Shown piece by piece: positions 8,263-15,890 of a stretch of 64,000 nucleotides of DNA. A program made the translations under genes and the position numbers. The first letter of the stretch is position 1; every line of letters starts with the position of its first letter. Source of the stretch: Methylobacter sp. (lineage in GTDB: Bacteria > Pseudomonadota > Gammaproteobacteria > Methylococcales > Methylomonadaceae); NCBI GenBank assembly GCA_030684815.1, contig JAUXXQ010000008.1, forward strand, positions 1 to 64,000, read 5' to 3'. The notes beneath the pieces are model-generated. The model was given only the letters and a program-made list of their open reading frames with translations. It had not been told where the DNA came from and searched no databases.

Positions 8263-8331
8263 GTAAAAAACCGAAAGTTTATTTAAAGACTTTCGATTGG
8301 TTATTCAACAATAACTCAACAAAATATAATT

Positions 8332-8877
8332 ATGAATAAATGCGCTGAATGCGGCTCTTCAGATTTTGAAATCCGTATAGATCCTGATGAATCTCAACGA
8401 AATGGTCAATCGTACACTGTCGATGTTGAGTACTCGGTCTGCCGTCAATGTGGCGATGTCGTTATTTTTTCGGAGCAAATTAAACGCAATGATTGTGTGC
8501 TACGCGATGCCTGGCGAAAAATAGATGGTCTATTGACAGCACAAGAAATAGTTGCATTGAGAAACAAATTAAGACTAACGCAACAAGATGCAGCAAAAAT
8601 TTTTGGTGGTGGCACTAATGCGTTTTCAAAATATGAACGTAGTGAGGTTATTCAAAGTGTAGCGATGGATAAACTCATGCGGGGCGCATTAGATGTGCCT
8701 GATATGTTTATTTGGCTCAAACAACAAGCAGGGTTAAATGAGAAGAAATTGCCTGCGTCAGATTACGACAATGTCGTTCCAATTACACATCGAATCATTG
8801 CCGATTTACAAACCAAATCGCACAAATCCTTATTTTCAGAACACGACGATTACCATGAGATGACAGATTATGGATAA
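8332..8877 (+). CDS. mqsA: MqsA-like antitoxin with C-terminal extension
   Basis: 181 residues. An N-terminal zinc module has CAECGSSD and CRQCGDVV, the two CxxC pairs of MqsA. The middle is a Xre-type helix-turn-helix (LRNKLRLTQQDAAKIFGGG, then FSKYERSEV) that should bind the palindrome at 7861. E. coli MqsA ends near residue 131; here about 45 more residues follow MFIWLKQQAG, rich in charged and His residues. In toxin-antitoxin-chaperone systems such an extension is the chaperone-addiction segment recognised by a SecB-like protein. The SecB-like gene overlaps this one by 8 nt, which supports that reading. The extension's role is inferred. Confidence 0.85.
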   Translation: MNKCAECGSSDFEIRIDPDESQRNGQSYTVDVEYSVCRQCGDVVIFSEQIKRNDCVLRDAWRKIDGLLTAQEIVALRNKLRLTQQDAAKIFGGGTNAFSKYERSEVIQSVAMDKLMRGALDVPDMFIWLKQQAGLNEKKLPASDYDNVVPITHRIIADLQTKSHKSLFSEHDDYHEMTDYG

Positions 8878-9316
8878 ACAACTCATAGCGCAAAACTCGG
8901 ACATGCCGAAATTGCTGAATATTGTTTTGTATGAATCCAGTTTAAAACAATTTGCAGACATTCATGATCACGTTCAGTTAGGACAACAAAATAAACTGGC
9001 GATTAGAGCTGAAATAGGCGAAGCCGTTAACAGTAAAAACAGCAGCATCGATTTTTTCAGAGTATTTGTTGATCTAGGTATTCGGGTTAACGATTTATCG
9101 GCTACAGGAGCTGAACCGCAATTGCTCTATCAAATCGAGGCAACATTTAAGATAGATTACGAATTAATAAATAGCGCCGATGAAAAAACCTTAACAGAAT
9201 TCGCACACGTTAATACTGTGCATACTATCTGGCCTTTCTGGCGGCAATTTGTTTTCTCGACAACACATCAGGCGCATTTGCCCTGCCCGGAAATTCCTCT
9301 TACAAAAATGCCCTGA
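8870..9316 (+). CDS. SecB-like chaperone of a toxin-antitoxin-chaperone system
   Basis: 148 residues. The C-terminal part (NTVHTIWPFWRQFVFSTT, then HQAHLPCPEIPL) is the characteristic end of SecB-fold proteins (N-x-x-H-x-x-W-P-x-W-R-x-x-V). The middle has the beta-strand pattern LYQIEATFKIDYELI. SecB itself is an export chaperone of about 155 residues. Stand-alone SecB-like proteins next to toxin-antitoxin genes, such as Mycobacterium Rv1957, stabilise the antitoxin. The start ATG lies inside the mqsA stop region (8-nt overlap), so the two are translationally coupled. Solitary export-type SecB is less likely here because the protein is divergent and sits in the toxin-antitoxin operon. Confidence 0.8.
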   Translation: MDKQLIAQNSDMPKLLNIVLYESSLKQFADIHDHVQLGQQNKLAIRAEIGEAVNSKNSSIDFFRVFVDLGIRVNDLSATGAEPQLLYQIEATFKIDYELINSADEKTLTEFAHVNTVHTIWPFWRQFVFSTTHQAHLPCPEIPLTKMP

Positions 9317-9320
9317 CAAC

Positions 9321-10070
9321 ATGACACAAAACATTAGCAAACAAGAGCAGCCTTCAGAACAAAGCCCTGCAACAATGATTGAGACTACAGACATGACCCA
9401 TAAAATCAGCAAAAAAATCGTCAGCTACAAAGTCTTGAGTAAAGATGATGTAGAACCGGTTAAACAAAAGCCCGAACAGCCGTCCGTGGAAAGCATGCAC
9501 GAAAACCTGACGCGCCCGGAAGTGCTGCTCGGCTCCACCTACAAAATCAAGACCCCGCAGTCGGAACATGCGTTATACATCACCATTAACGACATGATCC
9601 TCAACCCCGGCACACCGCACGAAGAACGGCGGCCTTACGAAATCTTCATCAACTCCAAAAACATGGAGCATTTCCAATGGGTATTGGCGCTGACCCGGCT
9701 GATTTCGGCGGTATTCCGCAAAGGCGGCGACGCCTGCTTCCTGATTGAAGAAATGAAATCGGTATTCGACCCGCGCGGCGGCTATTTCAAAAAAGGCGGC
9801 GTATTCATGCCCTCGCTGGTCGCCGAAATCGGCCACGCGATTGAATCGCATTTAAAACACATCGGCATGATCAAGCCGGAAGCGATGACCGACCATCAAA
9901 AACAGTTTCTTGATGAAAAACGCCGCGAGTTTGAAGCGCAGCATGGGGAGTCGGAAGGCCAATCGTTTCCTGAAAAAGCCGTGTTATGCAACAAGTGCAG
10001 CACCAAGGCCATGGTGTTGATGGATGGCTGTATGACGTGCTTGAATTGTGGGGAGAGTAAGTGTGGGTGA
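9321..10070 (+). CDS. nrdJb: Class II ribonucleotide reductase, C-terminal subunit NrdJb
   Basis: This is the second half of the split cobalamin-dependent reductase. The conserved core runs from KISKKIVSYKVL through LGSTYKIKTPQSEHALYIT, PYEIFINSKNMEHFQWV and PRGGYFKKGG. It ends in a zinc-ribbon tail CNKC ... CMTCLNCGESKCG, whose terminal Cys residues probably carry reducing equivalents to the active site. The ATG at 9321 lies 4 nt after the SecB-like stop. ATGs at 9375 and 9393 are alternatives, and 9393 is nearest to the conserved start. A frame from 9249 would overlap the chaperone gene and is not preferred. It is normally adjacent to nrdJa, but here 1.5 kb of toxin-antitoxin-chaperone genes intervene. 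Confidence 0.9.
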   Translation: MTQNISKQEQPSEQSPATMIETTDMTHKISKKIVSYKVLSKDDVEPVKQKPEQPSVESMHENLTRPEVLLGSTYKIKTPQSEHALYITINDMILNPGTPHEERRPYEIFINSKNMEHFQWVLALTRLISAVFRKGGDACFLIEEMKSVFDPRGGYFKKGGVFMPSLVAEIGHAIESHLKHIGMIKPEAMTDHQKQFLDEKRREFEAQHGESEGQSFPEKAVLCNKCSTKAMVLMDGCMTCLNCGESKCG

Positions 10071-10085
10071 TTTGTATATTGGACT

Positions 10086-10199
10086 ATCTCGTTCCCAAGC
10101 TCTGGCTTGGGAATGCCTACCGTCAAGCTCTGCTTGATGTGTCTCGGCAAGCGGAGCTTGTTGGGTAGTCACTCCCAAGCTGGAGCTTGGGAGCGAGAC
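10086..10199. repeat. MITE-like palindromic element ('cgttcccaagc' type)
   Basis: The ends are inverted repeats of about 36 nt: ATCTCGTTCCCAAGCTC at the left and, on the other strand, GTCTCGCTCCCAAGCTC at the right. Each end is itself a hairpin (CCCAAGCTCTGGCTTGGG at the left, CCCAAGCTGGAGCTTGGG at the right). A third small hairpin (CAAGC..GCTTG) is in the middle. No coding capacity. A partial copy (about 40950-40975) carries the same CTTGGGAACGAG end. Confidence 0.75.
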
Positions 10200-10241
10200 A
10201 TTAAGCCATGGCTGGGCGGATAAGCTATGCGGCGGGGGATG

Positions 10242-11321
10242 TCAAAGCGGGGGCGCTTGGCTGAGCAAAGCCACAAGCTCCGTCTGCCTGGACGTATTGG
10301 TTTTTCTGAAAAGGCTTGCCAGCTGGCTGCGCACGGTACTTATCTTTACGGTGTGCTCTTGGGCATAGAGTTCCGGCGTTTTTCCACTCATTAAAGCCTC
10401 AGCAACGCGCAATTCTGTCGGCGACAAATCGTACAAAGCACCTTGCAAGTGCAGCAGCGCCAGATTTTTTCTGGTTTCCATAATCAAAACTAGCGCTTTA
10501 GATGATTGGAATTGTTGTGAAACTTCCGGATCAGAGGGTAATGGCGTGACAAATAACTGGTGGCTCCTTTCGTCATTTAAAAACATCGCTTCGCCAACCG
10601 CTGGATTAGCGGTGGCTTTGGCAATGATGGCGGCCAGTTTGTTCCTGTTAGCCAGATGAGTGGCGGTCAAACGTCCTGACTTAATGCCCAGCGCGCTAGT
10701 TTTACTGTTGAGCAAGTGTTCGGCGCTGGCGTTTAAATGCAAAATGGTGCCTGTTTCATCAACAACCAGCATTGACAAGGCTAAGGCGTCAATCGTTTCG
10801 GCGCTTAAAGCTATTTTGTTTTGTAGGTTTTGGGTCTGTTTTTGTAGACGTAAAACCCTCTGCAAATGCAGACTAATTCTTTGGCCAGCAATTTGTTCAG
10901 CATATCCGAACGGTGCTTGGTCGGCTGCGCGTAGCACACCTAAAACGCTATGATAGCCTTCATAGTCGTCAACCCAGACAACCATGGCATAGCAGGTATG
11001 ATCGAAAACAAAAAAATCCTGAGGAAACTCATAGTCATCATCGTATTGATGGCATAAGCGCTCATCAATCGCCCGATTGCAGAAGTTGTTTATATTGATT
11101 GGGTAGATGTCAGAAGAGGTATGATTTTGCAGCGCGAATGTCGTTGCCGACTGTATCGACGCAATAGGCCGGTTATGTTTCTTGTCTAAGGTGACTAACT
11201 GGGCAGCAAAGCCGCCCGCATAGTCCCCGCAAAGACTTAGCGCTTCTGTCCATCGGCTGGGATTAAGTGTTGTATCGTAAAGTACGTTGACTAAATGGTT
11301 AAACTGTGCATCGCTTGTCAT
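10242..11321 (-). CDS. LuxR-type transcriptional regulator with PAS-like sensor part
   Basis: 359 residues. The carboxy end is a LuxR helix-turn-helix: LSPTELRVAEALMSGKTPEL followed by YAQEHTVKISTVRSQLASLF and FRKTNTSRQTELVALL. The middle (TIDALALSMLVVDETGTILH, then LNASAEHLL) looks like a PAS fold. The amino third is probably another sensor domain with no motif I recognise. No signal peptide or receiver domain is present, so it is likely a one-component cytoplasmic regulator. The target is unknown. It is transcribed away from the nrdJ locus and towards the palindromic repeat at 10086. Confidence 0.85.
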   Translation of the reverse strand: MTSDAQFNHLVNVLYDTTLNPSRWTEALSLCGDYAGGFAAQLVTLDKKHNRPIASIQSATTFALQNHTSSDIYPININNFCNRAIDERLCHQYDDDYEFPQDFFVFDHTCYAMVVWVDDYEGYHSVLGVLRAADQAPFGYAEQIAGQRISLHLQRVLRLQKQTQNLQNKIALSAETIDALALSMLVVDETGTILHLNASAEHLLNSKTSALGIKSGRLTATHLANRNKLAAIIAKATANPAVGEAMFLNDERSHQLFVTPLPSDPEVSQQFQSSKALVLIMETRKNLALLHLQGALYDLSPTELRVAEALMSGKTPELYAQEHTVKISTVRSQLASLFRKTNTSRQTELVALLSQAPPL

Positions 11322-11665
11322 ATAAATATTCCCCAGAATAAAAGGGTTGCCTGCTGCCCGATAATATGCGTTCCAGCATGGGTTTTAGTTGGCCATTAAT
11401 CATCAACTAAGGAAGCGTAGACCTAATCCTTCAGCAGGCTCGTGGTGACAATTAACTTATTGATTTTATATGCATACAACCGATTTGTTGAATGGCTTTC
11501 TGCTTGTTAACAAGAGTCAGCCATAGTCTAGCGACAATACCCTACTGCGACAATGGGAAGAAGTTACGATTGTATGACTTAGATTTCATCTTAACATGCG
11601 TCCTTATCTGCTTGTAATAGGGTGTAAAAAACGCAGATGATGTGCGTTTACACAATTTACAATTT
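11322..11665. other. Intergenic stretch between two LuxR-type genes
   Basis: 344 nt with no supported gene. It should hold the promoter of the gene at 10242-11321 (minus strand). No clear terminator, repeat or operator was seen. Confidence 0.4.
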
Positions 11666-12589
11666 TTAAAAATAGAAAAAATCGCTTTTTTTCTTGTACT
11701 CCAACACGATCAGATTGCTATGTAGCGCTTTTACAATGGCGTGGGTACGGTTATTGGCATTAAGCAAGGTAGCGGCACGGTCGAGGTGCTTGTTTACCGT
11801 CGATATCGAAATGCCAAGAATGAGCGCTATTTCTTCACTGGTTTTGCCTTCAGCCGCCCATGACAAACATTTGCATTGTTGCGGCGCCAGCATGGGATGG
11901 TTTTTGTCTGGCTCAGCACAATGCGGTGATAACAACCCCCTTTTAATCAAGCTGGATTGTGCGGTAATAACATAAAGTGCCAAATAAGTGATAAAAGGCC
12001 CAATATAGCTTAGCCAGCAGCGTATCTTTTTTTGCTTGGGGTTAAAGGTAAAATTCAGTAAGCCAAAAGAATGATTCACTCCGTGTATGGGAATTGTCAT
12101 TCCATCCCAGTTCCCAGCCATAATGTCATTGACAATAAAGTCAGCTAAGTCGCTCCGGCTGCTCCACTGGAATGGCGTTACCTGGTTGCGCGCCACGATA
12201 ATACGGGTATCGGTTTTCCAATATTGGTTTTTTAGATAGGTTTGTTTCCATTCCTCAGGTTGGGTTGAACAATAATAATATGTTTCGTTTCTGAAGTTAT
12301 TCTGGGTGATAACGCAGGATGATATTTTATCAAAATCAAATTCATTTTTGATGTCATTCAGGATATTAAAAAATTGTTCGGTACTTTCAATAGCTTCTAA
12401 TGATGATTGGATGTTGTTAAACCATTTAGTGGAAATGCGTTTATTTGCATTTGTTCTAATCATGCCTGAATTCTCCAAGATCATTATTTTTTTCAATAGG
12501 TTATAAGGTTTTGAGTAAAAACAATTGTCATTAGTGATGATAGGATATTTTTGGCTGTTGTCAATTGAGAGCATGGCAGCTGAAATCAT
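11666..12589 (-). CDS. LuxR-family regulator with autoinducer-binding-like domain
   Basis: 307 residues. After a 60-residue amino tail comes a domain with W-K-Q-T-Y-L-K-N-Q-Y-W-K-T-D-T, recalling the W-x3-Y-x4-Y-x3-D-P signature of acyl-homoserine-lactone-binding LuxR proteins. The final Pro is replaced by Thr. PFQWSSRSDL and MAGNWDGMTIPIHGV follow at the usual places. The carboxy end is a LuxR helix-turn-helix (PQQCKCLSWAAEGKTSEEIA, then LILGISISTVNKHLDRA). No luxI synthase gene is nearby, so it is a LuxR solo or one whose ligand is not an acyl-homoserine lactone. The start could lie later, for example at the Met of MIRTNANKR. It is divergent from the chemoreceptor gene at 12894. Confidence 0.75.
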   Translation of the reverse strand: MISAAMLSIDNSQKYPIITNDNCFYSKPYNLLKKIMILENSGMIRTNANKRISTKWFNNIQSSLEAIESTEQFFNILNDIKNEFDFDKISSCVITQNNFRNETYYYCSTQPEEWKQTYLKNQYWKTDTRIIVARNQVTPFQWSSRSDLADFIVNDIMAGNWDGMTIPIHGVNHSFGLLNFTFNPKQKKIRCWLSYIGPFITYLALYVITAQSSLIKRGLLSPHCAEPDKNHPMLAPQQCKCLSWAAEGKTSEEIALILGISISTVNKHLDRAATLLNANNRTHAIVKALHSNLIVLEYKKKSDFFYF

Positions 12590-12764
12590 AGACGGCCTTG
12601 TTGATAATTTTTGACACTTGGGGAGGGTGTAACAACTTTTTTTGCCCCCCCAACTTCACGATAGTGCCCAGATTTTGACGGCGGCGCGAGGATACCCCAC
12701 CTTACTTTCAAAAACCTTTCATCATGAAGTTTTTTAAGCTGCAAACTGAAAATATTCATGCCCT

Positions 12765-12782
12765 ATCCTTCATATGAAGGAT
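12765..12782. promoter_or_regulatory. Perfect 18-nt palindrome between luxR-type and chemoreceptor genes
   Basis: ATCCTTCATATGAAGGAT is fully self-complementary. It lies in the 304-nt divergent region (12590-12893), 112 nt before the chemoreceptor start. LuxR-type dimers bind palindromes of about 18-20 nt, so it is a candidate operator for the adjacent regulator. The rest of the region holds a C-rich/G-rich imperfect hairpin around 12617-12656 and no gene. Confidence 0.45.
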
Positions 12783-12893
12783 TACAGCGTAACAGAAAAA
12801 CTATACAGTCGATAGCCAAGGGGTTTGTTGCCTGGCAATAAAGGCAAAATCCAATGCCCCGCATTGATCAACCATTAAATCGAGGAATAGCGC

Positions 12894-15611
12894 ATGAAAA
12901 TCAATCATCCTGTAATCGATGAAGAATATGTCCTAACCGAAAACGACGCCATTGTTTCTAACACTGATCTTAATGGGGTCATCACTTATGTGAATGATAC
13001 CTTCATTCATGCCAGCGGCTATGCAAGGGAAGAGCTGTTAGGCGTATCACATAATATAGTGCGTCATCCTGACATGCCTGCTGAAGCGTTTGCCGATTTG
13101 TGGGGCTCGATGAAAGCTGGGCGTCCGTGGACAGGCTTGGTCAAAAATCGCCGTAAAAATGGTGGCTACTACTGGGTATTGGCTAATGTTACGCCGATTC
13201 ATGAAAACGATGAGTTGATTGGATATATGTCTGTGCGCAGTAAACCGGAACGCGAACACGTTGAGGCGGCCGATAGAGTTTACCGCTTATTTCGTGAAGG
13301 CAAAGCGAATAATTTGAGAATCCAGGATGGCCGGATCGTAAAGGCCGGCCGGTTGGCTTGGCTTAACAGGTTTAAGCATTTCAGTATCAAATCGCGGTTG
13401 CTCGCCATTGTCAGTCTGTTTTCCTTATTGTTGTTGGTTATCGGCAGTATTGGTTTGTTTAGCATGAACAAGGATGAGGAAGGCCTGCAAGTCATGTATG
13501 AAAACCGGATGTTGCCATCCAGCCGAATAGCATTGATTCAACAATTATTGCTGAACAGTAAGCTGGATATAGCGGCTAGTCTGACCGCGCCAAGTTTTTC
13601 AGCGGTTTTGGAGAACACCACTGAAGTGGAGCGCAACATTGAGCAGATAGCCCAACTTAAGGAACAGTACCTGTCTGGACGGCTAAGCAATGAGGAAAAA
13701 ATACTGCTCAACCAGTTTGCCAATAGCAAAAACGAATTGGTCGAAGCTGGATTTATGCCGGCTATTGCGGCATTGCGTGCCAACAATATGACTCAGGCTA
13801 ACCGTTTTGTTATGGATAGGATCAATTCCCTTTACCAGCCTGTCGGACAGAGCCTTCATAAGCTGATGCAATTGCAGCTGGATATGGCTAAACAGGAGTA
13901 CAGCGGCGTCCAGTTACGGCATAACACTATCCGCAACATTTCCATCGCTTTAATAGCGCTGGGCATCCCTATGGTGACATTGCTCGGGTTTAAGCTGATC
14001 GCAGTTATTATCGAGCCATTGGAGGCGTCTATCGGGCATTTTAGCCGGATAGCCCAAGGTGATTATAACAACGTCATCACCATTGAACGGCGCAATGAGG
14101 TCAGCAATGTGATGGAGGCGCTCAAGTCAATGCAGATTAAGCTCGGCTTTGAGGTGGCAGAAACCAGGCGTATCGCAAATGAGAACCTACGGGTCAAGAT
14201 CGCCCTGGATAACGTCAGCACCGGCGTGATGATCGCAGATCATGATGGCAGGGTCATTTATGCCAATAAAGCCATCAACGATATTCTCAATAAATCCGAA
14301 CCGGGCATCCATGAAAAGTTTCCCGATTTTTCGGTCGAGCGATTGATTGGCAGCAGAATTGAGCTGCTTCATCAGAACCCCGATCGGCTCAATGAGTTGC
14401 TAGACCCTTTAAATGATAGTTTCACAGATACCATGGAATTGGGCGGCCGCTCTATAACGGTAGTTACCAGCCAGGTTACCCATGAAGATGGCCAGCATTT
14501 GGGATGGGTGGCCGAGTGGCGGGATCGTACGGCTGAAGTGGCTGTGGAAAAAGAAGTGTCCACCATTGTGGTGGCCTCTACTATGGGGGATTTTACCAAG
14601 CATTTCGATTTGCGGCACAAGGTCGGCTTCTTGCGTGAGTTAGGCGAAGGGCTTAACCAATTGCTGTATACCAGTGAGACCGGGCTTAATGAGGTGGTGC
14701 GTGTGCTTAGCGCCTTATCACGTGGCGATCTGACCGAAACCATCACCAATGAATATTGCGGTACATTCGGGCAGCTTAAAAATGATTCCAATACCACCGT
14801 GGAAAAACTCAAGCAGATTGTCAATCAGATCAGAATGGCTACCGACAATATTAGTGCAGGAGCCAAAGAAATAGCCCATGGCAACAATGAATTGTCATAT
14901 CGCACCGAGCAGCAAGCGGCGAGTTTGGAACAGACTGCCGCCAGTATGCAGCAGCTTACCGCTACGGTACACACCAATGCCGAAAATGCCCAACAAGCTA
15001 ACCGGCTGGCTATTGGTGCTTCCGAGGTCGCCGGCATGGGCAGCATTATTGTTGGACAGGTTATCTCTACGATGGACGAGATTAATGAAGCGTCGTACAA
15101 AATTACAGAAATTGTTTCTGTGATTGATGACATTGCTTTCCAGACCAACATTCTTGCTTTTAATGCCGCTATTGAAGCGGCCCGTGCCGGTGTGCAAGGA
15201 CAAGGCTTTGCCGTGGTGGCCAGCGAAGTGCGCCATCTTGCGCAACGCGCTTCCGCCTCTGCCGGTGAAATAAAAAGCATCATTGAACATTCAGTGGAAA
15301 AAATTAACGAGGGTAGCAAGCTGGCAACAAAAGCCGGTTTTACCATGGAAGAAATCCTCAGCACTATCCATGGTGTGGCCGGCATGATGTCGGAAATAAC
15401 CGCCGCTTCTGTTGAACAAAGCGCCGGTATCGAACAAATCAATCAAGCCATTACGCAAATAGACGACGTTACCCAACAAAATGCCGCGCTGGTTGAACAG
15501 TCTGCCGTCGCGGCGGCGGCACTTGATGCGCAGGCGCAGAATCTGGCCCTTGCTGTAGGCAGCTTTAAGACGAATGATTCGCCATGCCCGCAGTTAAGCC
15601 ATGTGAGATAA
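12894..15611 (+). CDS. Methyl-accepting chemotaxis protein with PAS sensors (Aer-like N terminus)
   Basis: A chemoreceptor of 905 residues. The amino end is an Aer-type PAS domain (residues about 15-120; SNTDLNGVITYVNDTFIHAS and IVRHPDMPAEAFADLWGSMK), which in Aer binds FAD and senses redox state. Then follow a membrane segment (about 168-190), a four-helix periplasmic domain, a second membrane segment (about 350), a HAMP linker, a further PAS domain (about 440-550; GVMIADHDGRVIYANKAIN), and a long coiled-coil signalling domain. The hairpin tip is IAFQTNILAFNAAIEAARAG. No CheB/CheR methylation-site pentapeptide tail is seen. Likely role: steering by redox or energy state. A candidate operator lies upstream. 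Confidence 0.93.
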   Translation: MKINHPVIDEEYVLTENDAIVSNTDLNGVITYVNDTFIHASGYAREELLGVSHNIVRHPDMPAEAFADLWGSMKAGRPWTGLVKNRRKNGGYYWVLANVTPIHENDELIGYMSVRSKPEREHVEAADRVYRLFREGKANNLRIQDGRIVKAGRLAWLNRFKHFSIKSRLLAIVSLFSLLLLVIGSIGLFSMNKDEEGLQVMYENRMLPSSRIALIQQLLLNSKLDIAASLTAPSFSAVLENTTEVERNIEQIAQLKEQYLSGRLSNEEKILLNQFANSKNELVEAGFMPAIAALRANNMTQANRFVMDRINSLYQPVGQSLHKLMQLQLDMAKQEYSGVQLRHNTIRNISIALIALGIPMVTLLGFKLIAVIIEPLEASIGHFSRIAQGDYNNVITIERRNEVSNVMEALKSMQIKLGFEVAETRRIANENLRVKIALDNVSTGVMIADHDGRVIYANKAINDILNKSEPGIHEKFPDFSVERLIGSRIELLHQNPDRLNELLDPLNDSFTDTMELGGRSITVVTSQVTHEDGQHLGWVAEWRDRTAEVAVEKEVSTIVVASTMGDFTKHFDLRHKVGFLRELGEGLNQLLYTSETGLNEVVRVLSALSRGDLTETITNEYCGTFGQLKNDSNTTVEKLKQIVNQIRMATDNISAGAKEIAHGNNELSYRTEQQAASLEQTAASMQQLTATVHTNAENAQQANRLAIGASEVAGMGSIIVGQVISTMDEINEASYKITEIVSVIDDIAFQTNILAFNAAIEAARAGVQGQGFAVVASEVRHLAQRASASAGEIKSIIEHSVEKINEGSKLATKAGFTMEEILSTIHGVAGMMSEITAASVEQSAGIEQINQAITQIDDVTQQNAALVEQSAVAAAALDAQAQNLALAVGSFKTNDSPCPQLSHVR

Positions 15612-15622
15612 ATCAAGGGCAT

Positions 15623-15665
15623 CCTTACATCCCCCACCTAAAGGAAGGGGCTTTACTGACTTTTT
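15623..15665 (+). terminator. Probable terminator after the chemoreceptor gene
   Basis: CATCCCCCACCTAAAGGAAG continues into a GGGG arm that pairs with the CCCC run; a T-rich stretch (TTTTTT near 15661) follows. The same CCCCCACCTAAAGGAAGGGG motif is common at the ends of IS605-group elements, so it could instead be a remnant of such an element. Confidence 0.45.
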
Positions 15666-15681
15666 TGGTAAAAACAGATTA

Positions 15682-15803
15682 CTAAGTAGGTAAGCCTATT
15701 TCTTCTAACATTGGAGTCCAATAGCTTTAGCTATTGGCGGTAAAACAGCTAAAGCTGTTTTACTCCCAACTTGTTTGTTAAGAAACTGTTGGATGACTAC
15801 TTA
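15682..15803. repeat. MITE-like two-hairpin repeat, copy 1
   Basis: 122 nt bounded by CTAAGTAG and CTACTTA. Inside are two perfect hairpins: CCAATAGCTTTAGCTATTGG, and GTAAAACAGC with its complement GCTGTTTTAC around a TAAA loop. The sequence reappears in the opposite orientation at 22631-22744 with almost complete identity over about 100 nt. No coding capacity. Confidence 0.85.
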
Positions 15804-15890
15804 AGGGTAGGGTTAAGCCGTAGCGTATTGATGTCGTTTAACAGCGAACCCACCTAATGCATTATCAGTCAAAAACTGACGGGAGTTTAT

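Noticed and set aside
9249-9320. Longer start for nrdJb at 9249
   Set aside because: It would overlap the SecB-like gene by about 70 nt and adds residues that are a shadow of the chaperone frame.
11666-12589. Complete quorum-sensing pair
   Set aside because: No luxI-type synthase is in the window, and the ligand-domain signature is degenerate.
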